From Spirochaetia bacterium (GTDB taxonomy: Bacteria; Spirochaetota; Leptospirae; Leptospirales; Leptonemataceae), in contig JACPZR010000124.1 in assembly GCA_016195395.1 (NCBI GenBank), positions 1-5,171 on the forward strand: 5,171 nucleotides of DNA. Direction: 5' to 3'. Positions 1 through 5,171 of the stretch are shown here, in pieces. Position 1 is the stretch's first letter; every line of letters starts with the position of its first letter. Made by a program: the position numbers and the translations under genes. The notes under the pieces were generated by a model that did not search any database, was not told the DNA's origin, and saw only the letters and a list, made by a program, of their open reading frames with translations.

Positions 1-1044
1 CGTGGCTCCGCGTGCGCTGCCCCGCGGCTCAAAGACTTCAATGTCGCGAAACGCCGGGCGCGCCTGCCCGGTCCGGATGAACGCATTCACAATGGACGAC
101 GAAATGTCCATGTTCGCAAGTGAGTCGCCGAACTCCAGCGGCCGTGTCCTGCTTGAAACGTTATCGCTGTCTCCGGTTTCGTGTGCTTCATGCGAACCGC
201 CGGCCGTGTCCGATTTCATGGAAGAGAAGATTTCCTCCAGCGCGCGCCGGCCGATCTTTCGAATGCTGGAAGGAGACAGCTTCATTTCACCGGTTTCTTC
301 ATCGCGCACAATCCGCCCCTGCTTTTCCAGAAGCTCTTTCAGTTGATCAAAAATCTGTTCCCGGCGTTCAAGAAACTCCTGGTACGATTCCTGACCCAGA
401 TAACGCGCGAGTTTCTCCAGATTGAAATTGAAGAGATCGCCGCTCTTCATGGCGTCTTCCAAGGCCTCCGTGAGCTTTGTGATTTCGTCCAGCTGCTGGA
501 GGATCACAAGCGCTTCCGGACGGCCCAGCGGTGACTGTCCCGTGAATTGATACTTCTTTGCGCCGGAGCTGATGGTGTCGTGGTCTTCAATGTCGCGGAT
601 CAGACTATCCAGATCTTTTCCCAGCTCGCTCCCTTTCTTTCCGGGGCCCCATTTCATTCTGTACAGCGCGTCCACCGACGCAGACTCAACCGCCTCATCC
701 AAGGCACGTCGGACGTCATCATCCTTGATCTTCTTATCCACGGATTTCTTGTGACTGCGCAGATCATTGATTGTCTGGTTCAACGCGGAGTCGATTTCGT
801 AGGTATCCAGAACGCTCTGCACCTGCTCCTGGAGCTGGGCCAGGAACTTCTTCACCAGATCGTCCATGCCGCCTCGTTTCAGAAAGACGTTGGCGGGGAG
901 GCCGCGGTCGATCAGCATCCGAAGCGCTTCCTCCAGCTGCATGTCGTGCCTCATGACCAGTTCCGAAAGGATCGACATGAGCTTTTCGGTGGTCCACGGA
1001 TTTTCGTCGTCTGGTCGGTACTGCTCGTATCGGTATGTGATCAT
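1..1044 (-). CDS. VWA domain-containing protein (ChlD/CoxE-like type), N-terminal 348 residues; 3' end beyond window
   Basis: The minus frame is open from an ATG at 1044 to the left edge without a stop, giving 348 residues. A GAGGA ribosome site lies at 1049-1053, four bases before the ATG. Seen: a charged, helical N-terminal region (about 1-160) with few hydrophobic runs, then KKYQFTGQSPL (about 163-173), SSIRKIGRRALEEIF (about 258-272), a linker rich in S, T, E and D (about 276-302), LEFGDS (303-308) and finally DIEVFEP (334-340). From knowledge of the family, this series (KYEFTGQ, IRKIG, FGD, D-E-VFE) precedes a C-terminal VWA domain with a DxSxS metal-binding motif. That domain should begin just outside the window, so its MIDAS residues cannot be seen. 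There is no signal peptide, so it is probably cytoplasmic. Relatives often act with a MoxR-type or Mg-chelatase-type AAA+ ATPase; a partner may lie to the left. The exact substrate is unknown. It is transcribed divergently from the EEP gene. Confidence 0.82.
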   Translation of the reverse strand, partial: MITYRYEQYRPDDENPWTTEKLMSILSELVMRHDMQLEEALRMLIDRGLPANVFLKRGGMDDLVKKFLAQLQEQVQSVLDTYEIDSALNQTINDLRSHKKSVDKKIKDDDVRRALDEAVESASVDALYRMKWGPGKKGSELGKDLDSLIRDIEDHDTISSGAKKYQFTGQSPLGRPEALVILQQLDEITKLTEALEDAMKSGDLFNFNLEKLARYLGQESYQEFLERREQIFDQLKELLEKQGRIVRDEETGEMKLSPSSIRKIGRRALEEIFSSMKSDTAGGSHEAHETGDSDNVSSRTRPLEFGDSLANMDISSSIVNAFIRTGQARPAFRDIEVFEPRGSARGAT

Positions 1045-1048
1045 GGCT

Positions 1049-1053
1049 TCCTC
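1049..1053 (-). promoter_or_regulatory. Ribosome binding site of the VWA gene
   Basis: GAGGA on the minus strand, four bases before the ATG at 1044. It supports that ATG as the start; no better in-frame start is visible in the codons just upstream. Confidence 0.6.
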
Positions 1054-1106
1054 AATGGCGCGACCGGCCGAATTCCCGACCGAAAAATATAGGCAAAAGA
1101 AAACGC

Positions 1107-1116
1107 GGGAGAAAGG
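1107..1116 (+). promoter_or_regulatory. Purine-rich Shine-Dalgarno-like tract before the EEP gene
   Basis: GGGAGAAAGG is the only ribosome-site-like sequence before the EEP gene. It directly abuts the alternative TTG start (1117) and lies 18 nt before the ATG at 1135, so spacing is poor for both. Protein alignment favours the ATG. An in-frame TAG at 1090-1092 limits any further upstream extension. Confidence 0.35.
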
Positions 1117-1134
1117 TTGGTCACGTCTTTTTTC

Positions 1135-1839
1135 ATGCGGCTCTCGATTCTCACATATAACATACACAGAGCCATCGGTTCTGACGGGCAATATCGGCCG
1201 GACCGCATCATTGAGGTCATAAAACGCGCGGATCCAGACATCATTGCCCTCCAAGAGGTGGACCGGTCTGTTCCCCGTTCCGCCCATCACGATATGGCGA
1301 GGGTGCTGGCGGAAGAATTGGGGATGAAGTGGCGATTCCGCGAAAATGTGCAGCTACGCCAGGGCGGCTACGGCAATGCCACGCTCTCCAAGTATCCCAT
1401 CGTCCGAGCCGTAAACCTGGATCTCACGTGGTCCATCAAGAAGCCGCGAGGATGCCTGCTCTCGGAGATCAAAGTGCGCGGCCGGAGCGTAATTGTTCTC
1501 AACTTTCATCTGGGCCTTGCCGCAGTGGAGCAGGTACGCCAAGCGCGCCGTCTTTTAAATTCGTGGCACCGTTACACAATCCGCAAACACCCCGCCGTGC
1601 TTCTAGGCGACTGCAATGACAGGCGGAACCGGCTGGATCGTATCTTCAGCGAAGCCGGGTTCCACAACGCCGGCACGTCGCGGGCTATGAGATCGTTTCC
1701 CTCGTTTGCGCCCATCCTGCGCCTTGACAGGGTCTATATGAGTCCTCATTTTGAAGTGAATCGGGCGCAGGTGCTGAAGACGGACACAACGCGCGTAGCG
1801 TCGGACCATCTGCCGGTATTAATACTAGCCGATTTCTAG
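1135..1839 (+). CDS. Endonuclease/exonuclease/phosphatase (EEP) family protein
   Basis: A 234-residue single-domain protein of the DNase I/exonuclease III/inositol phosphatase fold, a metal-dependent phosphodiesterase. Counted from the ATG at 1135, all hallmark residues are present: N9 in LTYNIH, E41 in LQEVD (metal ligand), G80-N81 in GYGNATLSKYP, H125 in NFHLG, D159 and N161 in LLGDCND, D198 in RLDRVY, and the terminal D224-H225 pair in SDHLPV. The active site therefore looks intact. There is no signal peptide or membrane segment, so the protein is probably cytoplasmic. The substrate (DNA, phospholipid or sugar phosphate) cannot be told from sequence. Start choice: a TTG at 1117 would add six residues (MVTSFF), but family members usually begin directly at M-(K/R)-L-x-I-x-T-Y-N, which fits the ATG at 1135. 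The gene faces the 304-residue gene tail-to-tail and belongs to a separate transcription unit from the dnaN-recF operon. Confidence 0.9.
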   Translation: MRLSILTYNIHRAIGSDGQYRPDRIIEVIKRADPDIIALQEVDRSVPRSAHHDMARVLAEELGMKWRFRENVQLRQGGYGNATLSKYPIVRAVNLDLTWSIKKPRGCLLSEIKVRGRSVIVLNFHLGLAAVEQVRQARRLLNSWHRYTIRKHPAVLLGDCNDRRNRLDRIFSEAGFHNAGTSRAMRSFPSFAPILRLDRVYMSPHFEVNRAQVLKTDTTRVASDHLPVLILADF

Positions 1840-1840
1840 A

Positions 1841-2755
1841 TCAGACAAATCCGCTGAGTTCAGGATCCTTCACCTGGATGGAATCCAGCATATTGCACAT
1901 TTGTTCGAGAAAAGCGTTATACAGCGCAGCGTTATCCGTTCCCATCCGTTTCTTCAGGACAAGAGAAAATCGCTGCGCGGATTCGTACACTTCCTGAAGT
2001 TTTGCTTTGTGCTCAACGGGATAGTTCTGCCGGAGCGTTGTGCGCACACCATAGGGATACATGTCGCGTATAAACTGGGCCATCAGCTGCTTTGCTTTTT
2101 CAGGCGTGAGATGGAATACCTCTTCTTTGGGCGCTTGCTTGTATTTGGCGTAGCTTACCTTAAACGTGAAGAGTTCCTTTTCAATCAGGGGAATTCTGTA
2201 GTCGGCGTCCCATTGCTTCATGTAGATATTCCACTTGTCATCAATAGTGCATTCTTCCAGCTTCTTGCGCCGCAGGATCTCGTCCGCGGACAGGACTGTC
2301 TCTTTGGCTTCCCCCATTCCAAAGTGGACTGAGAAAATATCGATCCGCTTGTCTTCGGTCGAATGTTCCAGAAGATCGCGGTCCTGCACTGTTGTAAGAA
2401 AGAGACCCCGCATCTCATCTTTGAGACTTTCGATGGATCCATTGATCATGCGTCTGCCCGGGTGACGGTCGCACTCCTTGCGGGTCATGACTGCAAACGG
2501 CGATCCTTCTTCGCGGCGGTTGCTGATGAATAGTTCCGGCCGCTTGTGACCGCGCAGCAGGGACACCACCACATCGCCCCGCTCAGGATGCAGGAGGGAA
2601 TTGAGAACGATGTCTTCATCAGAGATGAGGCTGGTGCCGGTTGCGTGAACAAGCTTTTTGGCCTTCAATGTGCTGATGAGGCCGGCCAGCGAGTTTTTAA
2701 CATATTCCTGCTCTTCAGGTGTTAACGCTCCGGGATCTTTAAGACGCCGTTCCAT
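1841..2755 (-). CDS. Unrecognised 304-residue cytoplasmic protein, last gene of the dnaN-recF operon
   Basis: I do not recognise this family. The protein is soluble-looking and strongly charged, with no signal peptide and no membrane segment. The N-terminus (about 1-35) is helical and Lys/Glu-rich. A middle region (about 36-145) has alternating hydrophobic strands (VVVSLL at 62-67, LFIS at 75-78, IDIFSVHF at 138-145), suggesting an alpha/beta or beta-barrel domain. The remainder (about 150-300) is mainly helical, with aromatic-rich stretches (KWNIYMKQWDADYRIP at about 174-189) and the segment MYPYGVRTTLRQNYP (232-246). Three cysteines (95, 169, 287) do not form a metal motif. A strong ribosome site, GAGGAGGA at 2759-2766, precedes the ATG by three bases. 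The gap to the zinc-ribbon gene is 15 nt, so co-transcription is very likely. Its stop is one base from the stop of the convergent EEP gene. A role linked to the upstream genes is possible but not shown. Confidence 0.85.
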   Translation of the reverse strand: MERRLKDPGALTPEEQEYVKNSLAGLISTLKAKKLVHATGTSLISDEDIVLNSLLHPERGDVVVSLLRGHKRPELFISNRREEGSPFAVMTRKECDRHPGRRMINGSIESLKDEMRGLFLTTVQDRDLLEHSTEDKRIDIFSVHFGMGEAKETVLSADEILRRKKLEECTIDDKWNIYMKQWDADYRIPLIEKELFTFKVSYAKYKQAPKEEVFHLTPEKAKQLMAQFIRDMYPYGVRTTLRQNYPVEHKAKLQEVYESAQRFSLVLKKRMGTDNAALYNAFLEQMCNMLDSIQVKDPELSGFV

Positions 2756-2758
2756 TCA

Positions 2759-2766
2759 TCCTCCTC
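2759..2766 (-). promoter_or_regulatory. Strong ribosome binding site of the 304-residue gene
   Basis: GAGGAGGA on the minus strand, just before the ATG at 2755 and overlapping nothing coding (the preceding stop is at 2771-2773). It is the best Shine-Dalgarno match in the window and fixes the start of this gene. Confidence 0.7.
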
Positions 2767-2770
2767 ACTT

Positions 2771-3103
2771 TCAGGGTTCGAGCCTGGTCAGCCCTCCGAT
2801 ACCCCGCGTATAGCAGTGGGGGCAACCATAAATCTGAGCCTGGCGTTTGTGTCCTTCAGGCACTTCCGGTCCCAGAGCGGCAATCAGATATTCCTCCTGG
2901 GTCAGGACCGCGCCGCATACCGGACACACTCTCATTGGGATGTCACCTTCCTTTCTGGCGTACACCTTCCGCGGATCGAGAATCACGGGCCCGGAACTGA
3001 CGTTGCCGCCCTTTTGGGCCGGTTTGGGCGATCCGGCCGAAAGAAGGTACAGGAAGGCTGTCACAGCAATCGCTACCCCCACCAGAGTCACAAAGGTCAT
3101 CAT
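2771..3103 (-). CDS. Small membrane-anchored zinc-ribbon protein
   Basis: A 110-residue protein with two clear parts. Residues 4-22 form one hydrophobic helix (FVTLVGVAIAVTAFLYLLS). A polar linker (about 23-55) follows. Then come two CxxC knuckles, CPVC at 60-63 and CPHC at 94-97, 30 residues apart, which is the pattern of a four-cysteine zinc ribbon. Positive residues (K27, K31, R45, K46) follow the helix and no charge precedes it, so by the positive-inside rule the ribbon should face the cytoplasm. The helix has no lipobox and no clear signal-peptidase site, so it looks like an anchor and not a cleaved signal. Start: ATG at 3103 (a second ATG follows at 3100), overlapping the DUF721 stop as ATGA, so translation is probably coupled. 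The function is unknown; binding of nucleic acid or protein through the ribbon is a guess. From memory, small CPxC...GCPxC proteins of this sort occur in spirochaetes. Confidence 0.85.
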   Translation of the reverse strand: MMTFVTLVGVAIAVTAFLYLLSAGSPKPAQKGGNVSSGPVILDPRKVYARKEGDIPMRVCPVCGAVLTQEEYLIAALGPEVPEGHKRQAQIYGCPHCYTRGIGGLTRLEP

Positions 3104-3597
3104 GAGTCGTTCCGCATCTTCCTCAACGCGTCCGCGAGCTCCCTGGCTCCTTCCGTCATTGTCGTTTCATGAGGCGGGCGCGCCGCCGGAATACTTTCCG
3201 CGGCAGCTTCACCCTGCACTTTGAAACCTGGTCTTCCTTTTTGGAGATAGAGTGAGGTGATTTCCGTGAGTCCAAAGCCGCGGAGGCGCTTCAATATGTC
3301 CGTCCGATACATCATAAAATCCTGCGCGTACGCATCGCTCGACATACGAACCGTCAACCGGCCGTGGGAATACTTTTCCGGCCACGAGTGTTTTGCCAAT
3401 GAACCAGCTGCCTGTGGCCAGCGGCTCTGCGACCGGGACAATACCAAGGCTTCCCGGGCGTCAGGCCGATCTTTCATCACGACACCTAGGATCCCGTCCA
3501 TTTCCGACCCCGTAAAGCCCAATGGTGTCACGGAACTCCGCACACGATCATCTGCTTCTTTCCAAGGTCCGGGACCGTTTTTCGCCTCGCCGCTCAC
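3100..3597 (-). CDS. DUF721 family protein, DciA-like
   Basis: A 165-residue protein with the DUF721 core at about 57-110: a Trp (W60) followed by an AG pair (A64-G65), then LAKHSWPEKY (67-76), GRLTVRMSSDAYAQDF (79-94) and a helix ending ILKRLRGFG (101-109). The family pattern is W-x(3)-G, hS-P, G-x-L-x-V-x-v-x-S-x-x-w-a-x-x-L. The family includes DciA, a factor that assists loading or function of the replicative helicase DnaB in bacteria lacking DnaC; that role is inferred here from homology and the position beside dnaN-recF. The N-terminal 50 residues and the tail after about 125 (polar, Ala/Pro-rich, then a short helix) are extensions beyond the core. Start: GTG at 3597 overlapping the recF stop as GTGA, with GAGGGAG at 3600-3606 as a good ribosome site. 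The stop overlaps the start of the zinc-ribbon gene. Confidence 0.82.
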   Translation of the reverse strand: MSGEAKNGPGPWKEADDRVRSSVTPLGFTGSEMDGILGVVMKDRPDAREALVLSRSQSRWPQAAGSLAKHSWPEKYSHGRLTVRMSSDAYAQDFMMYRTDILKRLRGFGLTEITSLYLQKGRPGFKVQGEAAAESIPAARPPHETTMTEGARELADALRKMRNDS

Positions 3598-4706
3598 TGC
3601 TCCCTCAGTACTACGCCCGGCTCTGTTACTTTGTATACTGAAATTTCAGATTGAAGCGACGGGGTCATTGCAGCAATCCCGGCCGGGTCCGGTGTAGTGA
3701 ACAATGCCTGCCCGCATTCATGTAGAAGCTTAATGAACGACGCGCTGCGATGTGTGTCGAGCTCGCGCAGTACGTCGTCTATCAGGAGTACGGGTGCAAA
3801 GCCAAGGCGGCGTTTGAGGTACTCAAACTGGGCAATGCGGAGCGCCAGCACCAAAGAGCGTTTCTGCCCCTGGCTGCCGTAGTTCAATATATCGCGGCCG
3901 TGCGTGGTGAACTCCAAAAGATGTCTGTGCGGCCCAACGCTCGTATGCGTAGTGGCCGCGTCGCGGACAAGGCGTTTGCGGAGAGCCTGACGGAAATCCA
4001 ATTCTTCCGGCACAGATAATAGGAGTCTGGCTTCCAGTCGGTCCTTGCTGTTTGAGATCCGTTCAATGGAAGCGTCGAGAATCGGCGTGAACTCACGCAT
4101 GAAATTCAACCGCGTCTCTATGATCCGCACAGCGTAGGGAGTGATCGCCGCATCCCAGGATTCAACGTCATCCAGCCGGATTTTTCTTTCGCGGACCTGT
4201 TTGAGCAGAGTGTTGCGCTGGCGGAGCGCACGGTTGTATGCCAAGAGATTCTGAAGATAGTCCCCGTCATGGCTTGAGAGCACAAGGTCCAAGAACCTCC
4301 GACGCGGCGCCGGCCCGCCTTCTACGATCATGATGTCGAGAGGACTGAATACCACGGTGACAAGATTTCCCAGAAGCGCAGACCGATTCGCCGCCACCTT
4401 ACTGTTCACCTTGATGCGCCGTTTGGTATGGCTGTTAGAGAGCTCGCAGGCGACTTCTACGTCGCTCGAAAGGCCGGCGCGCTGAAAAGACCCGGCGACA
4501 TAATACGCCGACGTGCCCTGCCGGACCATGTCACCGTCTGCGGCCCCCCGGAAGGATTTGCCCACGGACAGGATTCCAATGGCCTCGAGGATGTTGGTCT
4601 TCCCCACGGCGTTCTCTCCTGTGATAAAGGAGAGCCGGGTATTGAACTCCAGTTCAAGAGAATCATAGGTGCGGAAATTCTGGATCCGCAGCGTCTTGAG
4701 GTTCAC
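3594..4706 (-). CDS. recF: DNA replication and repair protein RecF
   Basis: A complete RecF of 370 residues, the usual family length (about 350-380). It is an SMC-like ABC ATPase that with RecO and RecR helps load RecA onto gapped, SSB-coated DNA. Seen: the typical N-terminus MNLKTLRIQNFRTYDSLELEF, cut here to its key residues NFR (10-12); Walker A GENAVGKT (30-37); VVFSPLDIMIVEGGPAPRRRFLD region (about 120-140), a standard RecF block with the PxxRRxFLD signature; ABC signature YGSQGQKR (276-283); Walker B VLLIDDV (306-312) with R314-E315-L316-D317 as the D-loop. All ATPase motifs look intact. The start is a GTG at 4706, 21 nt after the dnaN stop; it is chosen because the family begins right at this point. 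No Shine-Dalgarno sequence is visible in the 21-nt gap, suggesting weak initiation, which fits the known low abundance of RecF. The stop overlaps the DUF721 start. Confidence 0.97.
   Translation of the reverse strand: MNLKTLRIQNFRTYDSLELEFNTRLSFITGENAVGKTNILEAIGILSVGKSFRGAADGDMVRQGTSAYYVAGSFQRAGLSSDVEVACELSNSHTKRRIKVNSKVAANRSALLGNLVTVVFSPLDIMIVEGGPAPRRRFLDLVLSSHDGDYLQNLLAYNRALRQRNTLLKQVRERKIRLDDVESWDAAITPYAVRIIETRLNFMREFTPILDASIERISNSKDRLEARLLLSVPEELDFRQALRKRLVRDAATTHTSVGPHRHLLEFTTHGRDILNYGSQGQKRSLVLALRIAQFEYLKRRLGFAPVLLIDDVLRELDTHRSASFIKLLHECGQALFTTPDPAGIAAMTPSLQSEISVYKVTEPGVVLREQ
3600..3606 (-). promoter_or_regulatory. Ribosome binding site of the DUF721 gene, inside the end of recF
   Basis: GAGGGAG on the minus strand, two bases before the GTG start at 3597. 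It sits in the last codons of recF and supports the GTG start and the 4-nt GTGA overlap. Confidence 0.55.
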
Positions 4707-4727
4707 GTTAATCGCAACTACAACACC

Positions 4728-5171
4728 CTAGATCTTCATCGGCATGATCACAGCGATAAATTGCGGGTCGTTCTCTTCCGTGATTGTTGTAGGGGCGCTG
4801 GACGAAGAAAAACCCAGGGTGATCTTTTCAGAATCAAGGATACGTATAACGTCCATCACGTAGTTGGAATTGAAAGCGATGGTAATCTCCGCCCCGCCAA
4901 AACCGCACGTAATGGTGTCTGTGGCCTCTCCCAAATCCGGTGTGGACGCGGTAATTGTCAGATTGTTTTTTCCGAACGTCATGCGCACCTGTCGCGACGG
5001 ATCCCCTGCCATGACGGCCACTTGTCGCATGGCTGTCTCAAAGAGGCCTCTATCAAGGGGAATCTGTTGGTCAACTTTCTGCGGGATGACCTGCTCATAG
5101 TCAGGGAATTGTCCGTCAATCGGCTTGCAGATGAGATCGATGGAATCCATTCGGAAGTGCGCGCGCCGGTC
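4728..5171 (-). CDS. dnaN: DNA polymerase III sliding clamp (beta subunit), C-terminal 147 residues; 5' end beyond window
   Basis: The frame is open to the right edge and ends with TAG at 4728-4730, so only the third clamp domain and the end of the second are present. A full clamp has about 365-390 residues. Seen: IDGQFPDYEQVIP near the start of the fragment, a hallmark of the domain 2/3 junction; TITASTPDLGEA and IAFNSNYVMDVI in domain 3; and the C-terminal VIMPMKI, close to the usual MPMRL/MPMKI ending that forms part of the protein-binding pocket. The clamp encircles DNA and holds polymerase III and repair factors on the template. The ATG at 5150 is internal (a Met before DSIDLICKPIDG) and not the true start. 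It is the first of the five genes of the operon seen here; dnaA and the origin are expected to lie to the right. Confidence 0.96.
   Translation of the reverse strand, partial: DRRAHFRMDSIDLICKPIDGQFPDYEQVIPQKVDQQIPLDRGLFETAMRQVAVMAGDPSRQVRMTFGKNNLTITASTPDLGEATDTITCGFGGAEITIAFNSNYVMDVIRILDSEKITLGFSSSSAPTTITEENDPQFIAVIMPMKI

Larger units (their letters stand above)
1045..1134. promoter_or_regulatory. Divergent intergenic region with a possible -10 box for the VWA gene
   Basis: About 90 bp separate the VWA gene from the EEP gene, and this region must hold promoters for both. The AT-rich core at about 1082-1104 contains TATATT on the minus strand (1091-1086), which matches TATAAT at 5 of 6 positions and would give a leader of about 35 nt to the VWA start. 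On the plus strand TATAGG (1088-1093) is a weaker candidate for the EEP gene. No convincing -35 box was seen at 16-18 bp for either. The call rests on position and base composition more than on motif quality. Confidence 0.35.

Noticed and set aside
734..742. TTATCCACG, 8 of 9 bases of a DnaA box
   Set aside because: It is a single copy inside the VWA coding sequence with no cluster of boxes or AT-rich unwinding region, so it does not mark an origin. The origin is expected outside the window near dnaA.
547..1092. A 181-codon plus-strand open frame, with others at 2-346 and 120-534
   Set aside because: They lie antisense to the VWA gene, whose minus frame is open for 348 codons and carries recognisable family motifs and a ribosome site.
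1041..1244. A 67-codon minus-strand frame across the divergent promoter region
   Set aside because: It overlaps the conserved N-terminus of the EEP protein and the start of the VWA gene in another frame, and is low-complexity Met/Ser/Arg-rich.
1901..2332. A 143-codon plus-strand open frame
   Set aside because: Antisense to the 304-residue gene, with no family resemblance and no ribosome site; a shadow of the minus-strand coding sequence.
3257..3697. A 146-codon plus-strand open frame
   Set aside because: It runs antisense across the DUF721/recF junction, both of which are recognisable genes.
4728..5150. A self-contained 140-residue gene starting at the ATG at 5150
   Set aside because: The frame stays open to the right edge and the sequence is the C-terminal part of DnaN; the Met is internal.
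1..5171. CRISPR array, insertion sequence, tRNA or attachment site
   Set aside because: No regularly spaced repeats, inverted-repeat ends, transposase or tRNA-like fold was seen; nearly all of the window is accounted for by packed coding sequence.

Overview
This 5.2 kb window of moderately GC-rich bacterial DNA carries the downstream part of a replication/repair operon and two further genes beyond it. On the minus strand, from right to left, are the C-terminal part of dnaN (sliding clamp, cut by the right edge), recF, a DUF721/DciA-like gene, a small membrane-anchored zinc-ribbon protein and an unrecognised 304-residue protein. The five are very tightly packed: a 21-nt gap, two 4-nt stop/start overlaps (GTGA and ATGA) and a 14-15-nt gap. 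They almost certainly form one transcription unit. It ends tail-to-tail with a plus-strand endonuclease/exonuclease/phosphatase (EEP) family gene, with one base between the two stop codons. A short divergent region (about 1045-1134) then separates the EEP gene from a minus-strand gene that runs off the left edge. That gene is the N-terminal 348 residues of a VWA (von Willebrand factor A) domain protein of the ChlD/CoxE-like type. It was found by reading the minus strand across the window edge.

The order dnaN-recF-DUF721 is the classical arrangement next to the chromosomal origin in several phyla, including spirochaetes and actinobacteria. The window is therefore chromosomal and probably within a few kb of dnaA. 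In those lineages a gyrase gene usually follows. Here the zinc-ribbon and 304-residue genes take that place. The gene order and the style of the zinc-ribbon protein lean towards Spirochaetota or a related deep-branching Gram-negative lineage, but this is a weak inference and no gene in the window settles the taxonomy.

Functionally, DnaN and RecF are a replication clamp and a gap-repair loader. The DUF721 protein resembles DciA, the helicase-associated factor. The two following unknown proteins are co-transcribed by position and are the best candidates for something undescribed. There are no tRNA or rRNA genes, insertion sequences, CRISPR arrays, convincing terminators or obvious repeats. Almost every base is coding; the only intergenic stretch of note is the roughly 90 bp divergent promoter region.
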